From Anaerotruncus sp. G3(2012) (GTDB taxonomy: Bacteria > Bacillota > Clostridia > Oscillospirales > Ruminococcaceae), in contig NZ_KE159675.1 in the NCBI RefSeq assembly GCF_000403395.2, positions 128,325-192,324 on the forward strand: a DNA stretch of 64,000 nucleotides, given 5' to 3'. The notes below the pieces were generated by a model. That model did not search any database, had not been told where the DNA came from, and worked only from the letters and a program-made list of their open reading frames with translations. A program made the position numbers and the translations under genes. Positions 49,977-59,238 of this stretch are shown in pieces; positions within the stretch are counted from its first letter, which is position 1; each line of letters begins with the position of its first letter.

Positions 49977-51976
49977 TTTTTGCATTGGCGGGCAACCAGA
50001 ACTGCGGGAAGACCACCCTGTTCAACCAGCTCACCGGGTCGAACCAGCATGTGGGGAACTTCCCCGGCGTGACGGTTGAGCGCAAGGATGGGCAGCTCCG
50101 GGGCCATAGAGATGTGACGGTGGTTGACCTGCCGGGCATCTACTCGCTTTCCCCCTACACCAACGAGGAGATCGTCACCCGCGACTTCCTGTTGAGCAGC
50201 CATCCGGACGGGGTCATCAATATCCTTGATGCGACCAATATCGAGCGCAACCTCTACCTCAGTATGCAGCTCATCGAGCTGGGGATTCCGATGGTGATTG
50301 CGCTCAATATGATGGACGAGGTCCGCAGCAACGGCGGGACCATCAAAATCAAAGCGATGGAGCGGGAGCTGGGAGTGCCGGTCTTCCCGATCTCTGCGGT
50401 CAAAAACGAGGGGATCGACGAGATGGTGGAACGGGCTATCTCGATTGCGCAGTCCCGCACCGCGCCCAAACGGCAGGATTTCTGCATCGGTGCGGTACAT
50501 AGGGCGATCCACGCGATTGCGCATCTGGTCGAGGATCATGCCGAGCGGATCCATGTACCGGCCCGGTTCGCCGCCACCAAACTGGTCGAGGGGGATGCGC
50601 CGATGCTCGAACTGCTCGCGCTCTCGGCAAACGAACAGGATATGGTGGAGCACAGCGTCACCGAGATGGAAGGGGAGCTGGGCACCGACCGGGAAGCCGC
50701 TATGGCGGATATGCGGTATACCTTTATCGAACGGCTGTGCGCGGATACGGTGGTCAAGCCGCGCGAGAGCAAAGAGCATCTGCGCAGCGTCCGGATGGAC
50801 AGCCTGCTGACCCATAAATATCTGGCCATCCCGATCTTTCTGCTGATTATGCTGCTGATCTTCTACCTCACCTTTGGCCTGATCGGCAGTTTTCTGAGCG
50901 ACCTGCTCGCCTATGATATCGACTGGGTGACCAGCGCCGTAGACCGCGCACTCACCGCCTATGGGCTAAATCCGGTGGTGCATTCGCTGCTGATCGACGG
51001 TGTATTTGCCGGGGTTGGCTCGGTGCTCTCGTTCCTGCCCACCATCGTTGTGCTGTTCTTCTTCCTCTCGATGCTCGAGGACAGCGGCTACATGGCGCGG
51101 GTCGCGTTCGTGATGGATAAACTCCTGCGCAAAATCGGGCTTTCCGGCCGCTCGTTTGTGCCGATGCTGATCGGGTTCGGCTGCTCAGTGCCTGCGATCA
51201 TGGCGACCCGGACCCTCTCCTCCGAGCGGGACCGCCGTATGACCATCCTGCTTACCCCGTTTATGTCGTGCAGCGCCAAGCTGCCGATCTATTCGATGTT
51301 TACCCTCGCATTTTTCCCCGATCATCCGGCGCTGGTCATGATCCTGCTCTATGCGGGCGGGATGCTGGTCGGCGTGTTGAGCGGGCTTCTGCTCAAGAAC
51401 ACTGCGTTCCATGGCAAGCCGGTCCCGTTCGTGATGGAGCTGCCCAACTACCGCCTGCCGGGGGCGAAAAACGTCTGCCTCCTGCTTTGGGACAAGGCGC
51501 GCGATTTTTTGACCCGGGCATTCACCGTCATCTTCCTGGCCACCATCGTGATCTGGTTCCTTCAGACGTTCGATGCCCGGTTCAATGTGGTGGCGGACAG
51601 CGGGCAGAGCATGTTAGCGGGAATCGGGCGGTTTATCGCGCCGGTGTTTACCCCGCTCGGCTTCAACGACTGGCGCGCGTCCACTGCGCTGATTACCGGC
51701 TTTTCCGCGAAGGAAGCGGTTGTCAGTACCCTTGCGGTACTGACCGGCGGCAACACCGCCACCCTGCCTGCTACCCTTTCCCAGATGTTCAGCCCGTTGG
51801 CGGCCTGCGCATTTTTGACATTCACCCTGCTCTATTCCCCCTGTGTTGCGGCGATCGCAGCGGTGCGGCGGGAGCTGGGCGGCAAACATGCCGCGATTGT
51901 AGCGGGATACCAGTGTGGGGTTGCATGGCTCGCCGGATGCATGGTTTACCAGTTCGGAAGCCTGCTATTCCGGTAA
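49973..51976 (+). CDS. feoB: Ferrous iron transporter B
   Basis: A 667-residue iron(II) permease. The N-terminal G domain has G1 GNQNCGKTT at residues 7-15 (Gln replaces the usual Pro), G3 DLPG at 52-55 and G4 NMMD at 112-115. A helical spacer is followed by about eight membrane segments with the two Gate motifs (VPMLIGFGCSVPAIMATRTL and a later GFSAKEAVVSTLAVL). The length is typical. The operon is probably iron-repressed through the dyad at 49698. Confidence 0.96.
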   Translation: MIFALAGNQNCGKTTLFNQLTGSNQHVGNFPGVTVERKDGQLRGHRDVTVVDLPGIYSLSPYTNEEIVTRDFLLSSHPDGVINILDATNIERNLYLSMQLIELGIPMVIALNMMDEVRSNGGTIKIKAMERELGVPVFPISAVKNEGIDEMVERAISIAQSRTAPKRQDFCIGAVHRAIHAIAHLVEDHAERIHVPARFAATKLVEGDAPMLELLALSANEQDMVEHSVTEMEGELGTDREAAMADMRYTFIERLCADTVVKPRESKEHLRSVRMDSLLTHKYLAIPIFLLIMLLIFYLTFGLIGSFLSDLLAYDIDWVTSAVDRALTAYGLNPVVHSLLIDGVFAGVGSVLSFLPTIVVLFFFLSMLEDSGYMARVAFVMDKLLRKIGLSGRSFVPMLIGFGCSVPAIMATRTLSSERDRRMTILLTPFMSCSAKLPIYSMFTLAFFPDHPALVMILLYAGGMLVGVLSGLLLKNTAFHGKPVPFVMELPNYRLPGAKNVCLLLWDKARDFLTRAFTVIFLATIVIWFLQTFDARFNVVADSGQSMLAGIGRFIAPVFTPLGFNDWRASTALITGFSAKEAVVSTLAVLTGGNTATLPATLSQMFSPLAACAFLTFTLLYSPCVAAIAAVRRELGGKHAAIVAGYQCGVAWLAGCMVYQFGSLLFR

Positions 51977-52007
51977 GAACCCAGTTTCAGCGCCTATCCT
52001 ACATCCA

Positions 52008-52193
52008 GAGTTTAAAGTTTTACGCGATTTTTTGCTCCGGCCTAACAGCTGGCGCTTTGTGCCAGTTGGCCTATGCGCGCCGCTCTTAGCGCGAGATGAG
52101 CGCGGAACGCTTTATCCTGTGAAGCGCATTTTTCGGGTGAATTGCCGAGAAGCGGCAAGAGGGGGGCTTTTTGCAAGTGAAAAAGCCCCCCTC
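52008..52193 (+). repeat. Intergenic repeat family 1, side + tail copy
   Basis: It fills the gap between convergent feoB and mscL. A short head start (TTTAAAGTTTTACGCGATTTTTTG) leads to the side module (52026-52083), then CTCTTAGCGCGAGATGAGCGCGG, which is shared with 31130-31142, and the tail module (52098-52193). Confidence 0.8.
52160..52192. terminator. Tail-module hairpin between feoB and mscL
   Basis: AGGGGGGCTTTTT pairs with AAAAAGCCCCCCT around 7 nt. It can serve both convergent genes. Confidence 0.75.
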
Positions 52194-52230
52194 CCTATGA
52201 AGGATACAAAACAGACTTCCGGAACCGTGG

Positions 52231-52656
52231 TTATTCGGCGTTCTGTTCCTTGAGCAGGTCGCGGATCTCTGTGAGCAGAACAATATCCGCCGGAGGTGCG
52301 GCGGGTGCTTTTGGCTGTTCCTCCTTTTTCCGGCGGAACCGGTTGAGCAGCTTGACCATCGTAAATACCACCAGCGAGATCAGCAGGAAGTTGACCACCT
52401 GCTGCAAAAAGCTCCCGTAGAGAACCGCCACTTCGGGATTTTCCCCGGAGGCCGCGGAAAGCACCAGTTTATAGCCGGAAAAGTCCAGCCCGCCGATCAG
52501 CCAGCCGAGGAATGGGGTCACAATCTCCTTCACCAGGGAATTGACAATGCTGGTGAAGGCGGTACCGATGATGACACCGACTGCCATGTCCACGACGTTG
52601 CCGCGCGAGATAAATTCTTTGAATTCTGCAATCAATGTTTTTGTTTTCTGTTCCAT
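52231..52656 (-). CDS. mscL: Large-conductance mechanosensitive channel
   Basis: A 141-residue pentameric channel subunit that opens under membrane tension to release solutes. The N-terminal amphipathic helix FKEFISRGNVVDMAVGVIIG leads into TM1, and the constriction residues are normal. A periplasmic-side loop and TM2 (VNFLLISLVVFTMVKLLNR) follow. The cytoplasmic helix bundle is at the end. AAAGGAG lies upstream. It is a single gene. Confidence 0.96.
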   Translation of the reverse strand: MEQKTKTLIAEFKEFISRGNVVDMAVGVIIGTAFTSIVNSLVKEIVTPFLGWLIGGLDFSGYKLVLSAASGENPEVAVLYGSFLQQVVNFLLISLVVFTMVKLLNRFRRKKEEQPKAPAAPPADIVLLTEIRDLLKEQNAE

Positions 52657-52715
52657 TTTTCTGCTCCTTTATAGGTTGTTTTTTTCCAGTATAGCAGATT
52701 TTAGACAAAAGTCCA

Positions 52716-52744
52716 TTGCAACAGGGGAGATTTCGTGGGATAAT
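52716..52744 (+). promoter_or_regulatory. Promoter of fbp
   Basis: TTGCAA and GATAAT are separated by 17 nt, about 134 nt upstream of the fbp start. The leader between holds a dyad near 52795-52825 (AAAGCCATCAGACGC...GCGTGCTTGATGG). Confidence 0.6.
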
Positions 52745-52877
52745 AGAGACAGCATACTGAAAAACCAATCCCTGTTTTTCAGTGGAGGCAAAAAAGCCAT
52801 CAGACGCATTTTGCGTGCTTGATGGACACATGGTAAACCGAAGACGGCAGAATTTATAACAGTCAGGGGGCGGTCCG

Positions 52878-54854
52878 ATGAACGAACAAACCGGCCAGCA
52901 AAAAGACCTGCGCTATCTGCAGCTGCTTTCGCGCCAGTATCCCAATGTACAGGCGGCGAGCAGCGAGATCATCAATTTACAGGCGATCCTGAACCTTCCC
53001 AAGGGAACCGAGCATTTCATGTCCGACCTGCATGGGGAATATGAGGCATTCCTGCACATCATGAACAATGCATCCGGCGCGGTGCGGGAAAAGGTGGACA
53101 TCCTGTTTCAAAACATGGTGACCAGTGAGGAGCGCGCCCAGCTCGCTACGCTGATCTATTATCCGGAGGAAAAGCTGGAAGAGATTGCGTCTCAGGTGGA
53201 GGACATCAACGAGTGGCACAAGATCACGCTCAACCGGCTGATCGAGATCTGCCGGCTGGCCTCCTCCAAATATACCCGTTCCAAGGTGCGCAAAGCGCTG
53301 CCGAAGGAATATGCCTACATCATCGACGAGCTGCTCAACACCAACTACGAGGTACATAACAAAAAAGAATATTACGAAAACATCATCTCGACGATCATTG
53401 CCACCGACCAGGCCGAAAATTTTATCATCAACATGTGCAGGGTCATCAAAAAGCTGGTGGTGGACCATCTGCACATCGTGGGGGACATCTTCGACCGCGG
53501 CCCGCGCGCGGACATTATCATGGATTCGCTGATCGGGCACCACTCGGTTGACATCCAGTGGGGCAACCACGATGTGCTCTGGATGGGCGCAGCCACCGGA
53601 AGCCGGACCTGTATCGCAACGGTCCTGAACAACTCGATCACCTATAACAACCTTGAGGTGATCGAAACCGGGTACGGGATCAGCCTGCGGCCTCTGGCGC
53701 TTTTCGCCAATGAGATTTACGCGGACTGCGACACCTCCTGCTTCAAGACCAAACACATCGGCGGCGGGAGCTACAGCGACAAAGAGAACGGCCTGGGTGC
53801 ACGAATGCACAAGGCGATTGCGGTAATCCTGTTCAAACTTGAGGGGCAGACGATCCTGCGCAACCCCTCCTTCCGGATGCAGGACCGGCTGCTGCTCGAC
53901 AAGATCGACTTTGAAAAGGGGACGATCCGTCTCGGGGACACCGAATATCCGCTGCTCGACCGGGATTTCCCAACCATCCTCCCCTCGGCGCCGTATGAGC
54001 TTTCCAAAGAGGAAGCCGAGCTGATGGATCAGCTCAAATACTCGTTCCTGCGCAGCGAGAAGCTCCAGCGGCATATCAAATTCCTCTATTCCAAGGGCGG
54101 CCTCTATAAGTGCTACAACGGCAACCTGCTCTTCCATGGGTGTATCCCGATGGATTCGGAAGGGAATTTCCTCAAATTCAGCATCGGATGCAAGGAGCTT
54201 TCCGGCCGGGCGTTTCTCGACCATGCCGAGTCGGTCGCGCGGCAGGGGTATTACGCCAAACCCGGCACCCCGGAGAAGCAGTTCGGGAAGGACTTCCTCT
54301 GGTTCCTCTGGTGCGGACGCAACTCGCCGCTTTTTGGACGGGACCATATCGCTACCCTCGAACGGCGGCTGGTGGCGGATGAGTCGACCTGGGCGGAGCC
54401 GAAGAACCCCTACTACTCCTACTACAACGATGAAGAGGTCTGCGAGCAGATCCTCAAAGAGTTCGGGCTGGAAGGGCCGCACTGCCACATCATCAATGGG
54501 CATGTCCCGGTGAAATCAAAGGATGGAGAAAACCCGGTCAAGGCGCATGGACGGCTGATCGTGATTGACGGCGGCTTCTGCCGCGCCTACCAGCCGACCA
54601 CCGGCATCGCGGGGTATACCCTGATCTACAATTCGTGGGGAATCCGGATTTCGGCGCATGAGCCGTTCAGCGGGGTGCAGAATGCGATCCGCAACAACAA
54701 GGATATTTTCTCCACTTCAGTGATCTTCGACCGGATGGAATCCCGCATCCGGATCAATGAGACCGATAATGGTGCTCTGCTTCAACAGCGCATTGATGAT
54801 CTGAAATGGTTGCTTCTCGCCTACAAGACCGGTGAGATTAAAGAAGAGCATTGA
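52878..54854 (+). CDS. fbp: Fructose-1,6-bisphosphatase, class III
   Basis: A 658-residue gluconeogenic phosphatase of the metallophosphoesterase superfamily, restricted mainly to Firmicutes. The metal-binding motifs are SDLHGEYEAF near residue 49, GDIFDRGP near 209, QWGNHDVLWMGA near 232 and NGHVPVKSKDGE near 545. The length matches the family. It uses fructose-1,6-bisphosphate and feeds hexose synthesis. It is a single-gene unit with a leader and a strong terminator. Confidence 0.97.
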   Translation: MNEQTGQQKDLRYLQLLSRQYPNVQAASSEIINLQAILNLPKGTEHFMSDLHGEYEAFLHIMNNASGAVREKVDILFQNMVTSEERAQLATLIYYPEEKLEEIASQVEDINEWHKITLNRLIEICRLASSKYTRSKVRKALPKEYAYIIDELLNTNYEVHNKKEYYENIISTIIATDQAENFIINMCRVIKKLVVDHLHIVGDIFDRGPRADIIMDSLIGHHSVDIQWGNHDVLWMGAATGSRTCIATVLNNSITYNNLEVIETGYGISLRPLALFANEIYADCDTSCFKTKHIGGGSYSDKENGLGARMHKAIAVILFKLEGQTILRNPSFRMQDRLLLDKIDFEKGTIRLGDTEYPLLDRDFPTILPSAPYELSKEEAELMDQLKYSFLRSEKLQRHIKFLYSKGGLYKCYNGNLLFHGCIPMDSEGNFLKFSIGCKELSGRAFLDHAESVARQGYYAKPGTPEKQFGKDFLWFLWCGRNSPLFGRDHIATLERRLVADESTWAEPKNPYYSYYNDEEVCEQILKEFGLEGPHCHIINGHVPVKSKDGENPVKAHGRLIVIDGGFCRAYQPTTGIAGYTLIYNSWGIRISAHEPFSGVQNAIRNNKDIFSTSVIFDRMESRIRINETDNGALLQQRIDDLKWLLLAYKTGEIKEEH

Positions 54855-54884
54855 AGGTTTTTAGAGACAATGTCCGCAGAAATT

Positions 54885-54920
54885 AAAAAAGGATTGGCGC
54901 GGCTGCGCCAATCCTTTTTT
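54885..54920. terminator. Terminator between fbp and the convergent lipoprotein gene
   Basis: AAAAAAGGATTGGCGC pairs perfectly with GCGCCAATCCTTTTTT around GGCT (16 bp). It can act in both directions. Confidence 0.95.
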
Positions 54921-54930
54921 AATGTGGTGG

Positions 54931-55623
54931 TTATGCCTCCATGGAAAACGGGGACTGCCCGGAAAAGACGATGCCATCTTCTTCGAACAGGCCAAAGCAG
55001 GTGCGTCCCGCGCTGTCGGTGAAGCGGATAGCCTCCATTGAGCGGCCGGTCTCAGGATCATCCAGCCGGACCCGGTTTGCAGAAATCGAGGACAGGTCGA
55101 GGGAGGTCCCTTCCAGCCCGGCAATGATCGCTTTCAGATTGGCATTGAGATCGTAAGGATACGGCGTCTCTGCCGCTTTGAGGTTGCACAGGCTGTTCCC
55201 GTCATACGAGAGTACGAAATAACCGGACCCGCCGTCCGGGCTGGAAAAGCCACAACAGTAGATCTCCTGGTGGGTGGCGATTGACCGCAGTTCCGGGTCA
55301 AGAATGTCGTATCGGGTGAAGCTGTCGAATGCCCAGGCGGGGCTGGCAGCCGAAAACCCGGCGGCATCGGTCCAATGGCGAATGAGCCGGGAGAAAATCT
55401 TTTTGTGCAGCATCTCGAATGCGTGGGAGTCCTGCCCCTCATAGTAGGAGCTGAACAGGGTTTCCATCAGGGCTGCTTCGGACACAGATTCCCCGCTGGC
55501 TGCGGAGACAGGGGCTGCCGTACCCGGCAGGGTGCCGGTCACTGAACCCTGAGACACTGCGCATCCGGACAGGGAAAACACCAACAGCAGAGCTGTGATC
55601 GCAGTTCTGTTCCAACGGTTCAC
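54931..55623 (-). CDS. Lipoprotein of unknown function
   Basis: A 230-residue lipoprotein. The signal peptide ends in the lipobox LSGC, Cys at about residue 21. A Ser/Ala/Gly-rich linker precedes a mature domain with YYEGQDSHAFEMLHKKIFSRLI and EIYCCGFSSPDGGSGYFVLSYDG. I do not recognise the family. I chose GTG at 55623, which overlaps the TGA of the upstream acetyltransferase gene (GTGA). TTG at 55629 is also possible. The two genes are therefore coupled. Confidence 0.72.
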   Translation of the reverse strand: MNRWNRTAITALLLVFSLSGCAVSQGSVTGTLPGTAAPVSAASGESVSEAALMETLFSSYYEGQDSHAFEMLHKKIFSRLIRHWTDAAGFSAASPAWAFDSFTRYDILDPELRSIATHQEIYCCGFSSPDGGSGYFVLSYDGNSLCNLKAAETPYPYDLNANLKAIIAGLEGTSLDLSSISANRVRLDDPETGRSMEAIRFTDSAGRTCFGLFEEDGIVFSGQSPFSMEA

Positions 55624-56165
55624 GTACAAACACCCCCATCACTTGCGGTCGGTGGTTCCCAACTTTTTTCACGTTTATTCCCCAGATAGCCACCGTCGTC
55701 AAACGATTCTACCCAGACAAATCCATGCGCTTCGTAGTACCGGTTCAGCTTTTCGTTCGACCTTACACAGTCCAGCCGCAGACAACAGCAGTTCTGCCTG
55801 CGTGCAAGCGCTTCACAGCATCGGAGGATCTCGCTGCCCGCACCCTTTGCAGTGGGTGCGGCGACCAGATTGTGAAGATAGCGTGCAGGCTGGTTCTCTT
55901 CCCAGCGCGGGTCCGAATCGGTCAATACGACAGCCCCAGCCACAGCACAGTCGTGGCTTTGCCTTAAAACGAAAAGCCGGTGTTGTTTTCGGGCTTCCTC
56001 ATAATACTGTCTGGGGAAAACCTCCCAGTAAATTTGCCTGTCCCACTGGTCGATTCCGCGCTCTTCCATCCACTGGATGCGGGCATCAATCAACCCAAAG
56101 ACGGCTTCCATATCCTCCGGCTGTGCCGGCTCAAAGGAGAAACCCTGCTTTTGCATTCGGTTCAT
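55620..56165 (-). CDS. GNAT family N-acetyltransferase
   Basis: A 181-residue acetyltransferase. The fold starts SFEPAQPEDMEAVFGLIDAR. The acetyl-CoA-binding strand and loop LHNLVAAPTAKGAGSEILRCCEA lie near residue 100, followed by CLRLDCVRSNEKLNRYYEAHGFV, typical of the GNAT C-terminal half. The substrate is unknown. AGGGAGGGG precedes the ATG at 56165. The much longer frame upstream is rejected because it lies opposite or outside conserved sequence. Confidence 0.87.
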   Translation of the reverse strand: MNRMQKQGFSFEPAQPEDMEAVFGLIDARIQWMEERGIDQWDRQIYWEVFPRQYYEEARKQHRLFVLRQSHDCAVAGAVVLTDSDPRWEENQPARYLHNLVAAPTAKGAGSEILRCCEALARRQNCCCLRLDCVRSNEKLNRYYEAHGFVWVESFDDGGYLGNKREKSWEPPTASDGGVCT

Positions 56166-56325
56166 ACCCCTCCCTTTAGAAGCTGCTGTTAATCTATTGG
56201 AAAGCATTCGATATAGAATGGAAGCACCTGAAAACAACCAGCTGCCTCCAAGCGCTTCCATTATAACAAACGATCCTGAGAATGGCAAGACTGGGGCTGT
56301 CCGCACGCAGACGCTCCCACAACGG

Positions 56326-56991
56326 CTAGAGGATGCCGTATTTGGCAAAAGCGGCGGTAGCTGACATCCCATCCTCAATCGCCTTGCGGACGGTCTTTTC
56401 CCCCGCGGCTTTCTCCAGAGAGAGCATAATGACCTTTTCAGAGATCCCTGCGGGGATGCACAGGACCCCGTCAACATCTCCGAAGAGGACATCCCCATTT
56501 CGGATGGTGACCTGCCCGACCTCGATGGTGCAGCGATACTGCACGACCTGGGTGCGGACGCTCGAATCCTGTGCATAGCAGCCGCAGCTGAACACAGGCC
56601 AGTTCTGTTCAAGGATCTGCGGGGTGTCCCGATGCCAGCCGTTCACGACAGCGCCCACCGCCCCCCGCACTCTCGCGGTTGCGGTCAGCAGTTCTCCCCA
56701 GTAGGCGCACCGCCTGGTTCCTCCGGCAGCAATGTAGATTTCGTTTTTTTCCAACTGGTCCAGCGCCTCGGTCAGGTAGCCAAACGGCTTCTCCTGCGCC
56801 TCGTAGACATCGGTCATCAGGACGGTCATCGCCTTGCCGGCGAGCTTCATATCGTCGCGCATCGGCCGGATCTCCTGCGGCAGGAACTGATGTACGTATC
56901 CCATCTGATCCAGAATATCCCCCACCACAGGGGTATATAACCGTTCACGCATCAGGGCAAACATCTCGTCCTCATTTTTCCAGACAGCCAT
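56326..56991 (-). CDS. RraA-like family protein (putative aldolase)
   Basis: A 221-residue protein of the RraA/HMG-aldolase fold. Features are [19 protein letters not shown] near residue 20, [18 protein letters not shown] near 107 (metal/substrate loop) and [14 protein letters not shown] near 167. Many members are 4-carboxy-4-hydroxy-2-oxoadipate or related aldolases in sugar-acid breakdown, and some inhibit RNase E. Here, next to the hexuronate locus, an aldolase or sugar-acid role is more likely. GGGGGG lies upstream of the ATG. Confidence 0.85.
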   Translation of the reverse strand: MAVWKNEDEMFALMRERLYTPVVGDILDQMGYVHQFLPQEIRPMRDDMKLAGKAMTVLMTDVYEAQEKPFGYLTEALDQLEKNEIYIAAGGTRRCAYWGELLTATARVRGAVGAVVNGWHRDTPQILEQNWPVFSCGCYAQDSSVRTQVVQYRCTIEVGQVTIRNGDVLFGDVDGVLCIPAGISEKVIMLSLEKAAGEKTVRKAIEDGMSATAAFAKYGIL

Positions 56992-57145
56992 CGGCTGGTT
57001 CCCCCCTTTTTTAGAATCTGTTCTATCTCTTTTACGGAAGGCTTTTTGCGGTGAAAAAACCCCTGCCTGCCATCCTCCAGACAGTAGCTCTCTTTACGGG
57101 AGGGCGTGTCCCACTGCCTGGGAAAAGGCAGGCAAACCTTTTGGG

Positions 57146-58546
57146 CTAAAGCCCGAAATATTCCTTTGCGTTCAGCCAGCAGATGCGCTCGACCAGCATA
57201 CCGAGAGTCTCTCTGTCGTCGGGGTACTGCCCGTTTTCCACCCAGGACCCGATCAGGTTGCAGAGAATGCGGCGGAAATATTCATGTCTGGGGTAGGACA
57301 GGAAGCTGCGGCTGTCGGTCAGCATACCGATAAACCGCCCCAGAATCCCCTCGTTTGCCAATATCCGCATCTGGGCTTCCATTCCGTCCGCGTGGTCCTG
57401 GAACCACCAAGCGGAGCCCATTTGGATTTTGGATGCGGCACTGGAATCCTGGAAGTTCCCCAGCATGGTGGCGATCACCAGATTATCCGCATCGTTCAGC
57501 GAAAACAGGATGGTCTTGGGAAGCTGGCCGGAAAACTCCAGGCTGTTCAGGAGCCCGCACAGCTTGGACGCGACCGGGAAGTCGCCCACCGAATCGAACC
57601 CGGTGGATTCGCCCAACGCCTTCACGGCTTTGGTATTGCAGTTGCGCAGCGCGTTCAGATGAATTTCCATTGCCCAGCCCCGCCTGGCGTACTCGCGGCC
57701 CAGCCAGAGGAGCAGTTCGGTCTGATAGCCCTCGACCTCTGCTGCCGACAGGGCAGCGCCGGACAGCGCTTTCCGGAAGCTGTCCGCAGCCCGTTCCGGC
57801 CCCACTGGCAAAAATGGCATTCCCTGCACGCCGTGGTCGCTGGCCACACAGCCTGCCTCGGCAAATGCGTCCATCCGGATGCGGAGCGCCTTTGTCAGGC
57901 TGTCCCAGTCGGAAATATCCACGCCAGCGGACGCTCCCAGGCGGTTCAGATACTCCCTCCAGCCGGGCTTCTCGATGCCGAGCGCGTTGTCCGGACGGTA
58001 GGCGGGCAGGATTTTGGTGTCAAGACCCTTTTCCTGCGCGATCTGCGCATGGTACGCCAGCGTATCCGCAGGGTCCTCGGTGGTGCACAGGGCGTACACA
58101 TTGGACTGCCGGATAAAATGTTGGGGCGTATGCTTCCCATCCGAAAGGATCCGGCAGGTCTCTTCCCAGACCTGCGGCGCCGTTTTGGGGTTCAGCGGCT
58201 GGTTGATCCCGAAATACCGCTGCAGCTCCAGATGGGTCCAGTGGTAGACCGGATTCCCGATGGCGTAGGGCAGCGTCTGGGCGTAGGCCATGAATTTGTC
58301 GTAATCACTGGCATCCCCGGTGATATACAGCTCGTCGATCCCGTTGCCCCGCATCGCGCGCCACTTGTAGTGGTCGCCCAGCAGCCAGAGCTGCGTCAGA
58401 TTCTCCGCCGGACGGTTCTCGCAGATCTCTTTTGCGCTCAGGTGGCAATGGTAGTCGATGATCGGCTGATTCTCGGCGTACTGGTGGTACAGAGCCTTCG
58501 CTGTTTCGCTTTGCAGCATGAAATCCTGATCCATAAACGGTTTCAC
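57146..58546 (-). CDS. uxaC: Glucuronate (uronate) isomerase
   Basis: A 466-residue TIM-barrel enzyme that converts D-glucuronate to fructuronate and galacturonate to tagaturonate. YHCHLSAKEICENR near residue 35 carries metal-binding His residues. Later motifs include HFIRQSNVYALCTTEDPADTL, HGVQGMPF and DSRSFLSYPRHEYFRRILCN at the C-terminus. The length is normal. The start is GTG at 58546, overlapping the TGA of the SGNH hydrolase by 4 nt, with GGAGG upstream. It is the first catabolic step for hexuronates imported by the TRAP system. Confidence 0.96.
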   Translation of the reverse strand: MKPFMDQDFMLQSETAKALYHQYAENQPIIDYHCHLSAKEICENRPAENLTQLWLLGDHYKWRAMRGNGIDELYITGDASDYDKFMAYAQTLPYAIGNPVYHWTHLELQRYFGINQPLNPKTAPQVWEETCRILSDGKHTPQHFIRQSNVYALCTTEDPADTLAYHAQIAQEKGLDTKILPAYRPDNALGIEKPGWREYLNRLGASAGVDISDWDSLTKALRIRMDAFAEAGCVASDHGVQGMPFLPVGPERAADSFRKALSGAALSAAEVEGYQTELLLWLGREYARRGWAMEIHLNALRNCNTKAVKALGESTGFDSVGDFPVASKLCGLLNSLEFSGQLPKTILFSLNDADNLVIATMLGNFQDSSAASKIQMGSAWWFQDHADGMEAQMRILANEGILGRFIGMLTDSRSFLSYPRHEYFRRILCNLIGSWVENGQYPDDRETLGMLVERICWLNAKEYFGL

Positions 58547-59190
58547 GCGGGCGCACCTCCTTCAAACGCTTCACGGATGATCTTTTCCAGGGCTTTTGCC
58601 AGCGCGAACTGGTCCTCGAGTTCCATATGCAGCTTGTCCTTGTCGCTGGGGCCTGCGACCGTTGCAGCGTCCAGATACAGCCATCCGTGGGATTTGGCCT
58701 GCGCTTCAAAATAGGGGGCGAGCTGCTTGGACACCCCGACCGCAGATGGCGCAAAGCCGGTAAAAATGCTGTTTTCAATCCCCTCTTTGAGGTGGATGGG
58801 GCTGACCAGCAGGACCCTGGGCGTGGGGTACTCGGGGCCGTAATCATAAATTTCGGCCAGGCGTCCCAGCGCCGCCGCCCCCTGTGCAATGTCAACCGGC
58901 AGCAGGTTGAACCGCTGCTTCATGTCGTTGGTTCCCAGCATGATGATAACGAGATCAAGCGGGCGGTGGGTCCGGAGCGCAACCGGGAGCTGGGACCGTC
59001 CGTTTTTGTCCGGTTCCAGGAAATCCTCCATCACGGTGGTGCGGCCTCCGCAGCCCTCTTCGATCACATGGAATTCCTCCCCAAGCAGGTCCTGGAGCAC
59101 GCTGGTCCATCTCTTGTGCAGCGGCCACCGCCCACCCGCAGGGTTGGAACCAAAGGTATTAGAGTCTCCAAAGCATAAAATGTTGATCAT
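58543..59190 (-). CDS. SGNH/GDSL-family hydrolase in the hexuronate operon
   Basis: A 215-residue esterase similar to the one at 31259. Block I is CFGDSNTFG with the catalytic Ser near residue 10. VIMLGTNDMKQRF supplies the Asn of block III. The expected terminal Asp-x-x-His of SGNH esterases (present as DCMHLTRKGH in the relative) is not obvious here. The last part reads DKDKLHMELEDQF, with an Asp and a His four residues apart. No signal peptide is present. It probably de-acetylates an imported uronate. It is coupled to uxaC and follows the TRAP genes by 48 nt. Confidence 0.87.
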   Translation of the reverse strand: MINILCFGDSNTFGSNPAGGRWPLHKRWTSVLQDLLGEEFHVIEEGCGGRTTVMEDFLEPDKNGRSQLPVALRTHRPLDLVIIMLGTNDMKQRFNLLPVDIAQGAAALGRLAEIYDYGPEYPTPRVLLVSPIHLKEGIENSIFTGFAPSAVGVSKQLAPYFEAQAKSHGWLYLDAATVAGPSDKDKLHMELEDQFALAKALEKIIREAFEGGAPA

Positions 59191-59238
59191 AAGATTGATA
59201 CCTCTTTCTTTCGGAGCCTGTAAGCATCGCCGGCTGGC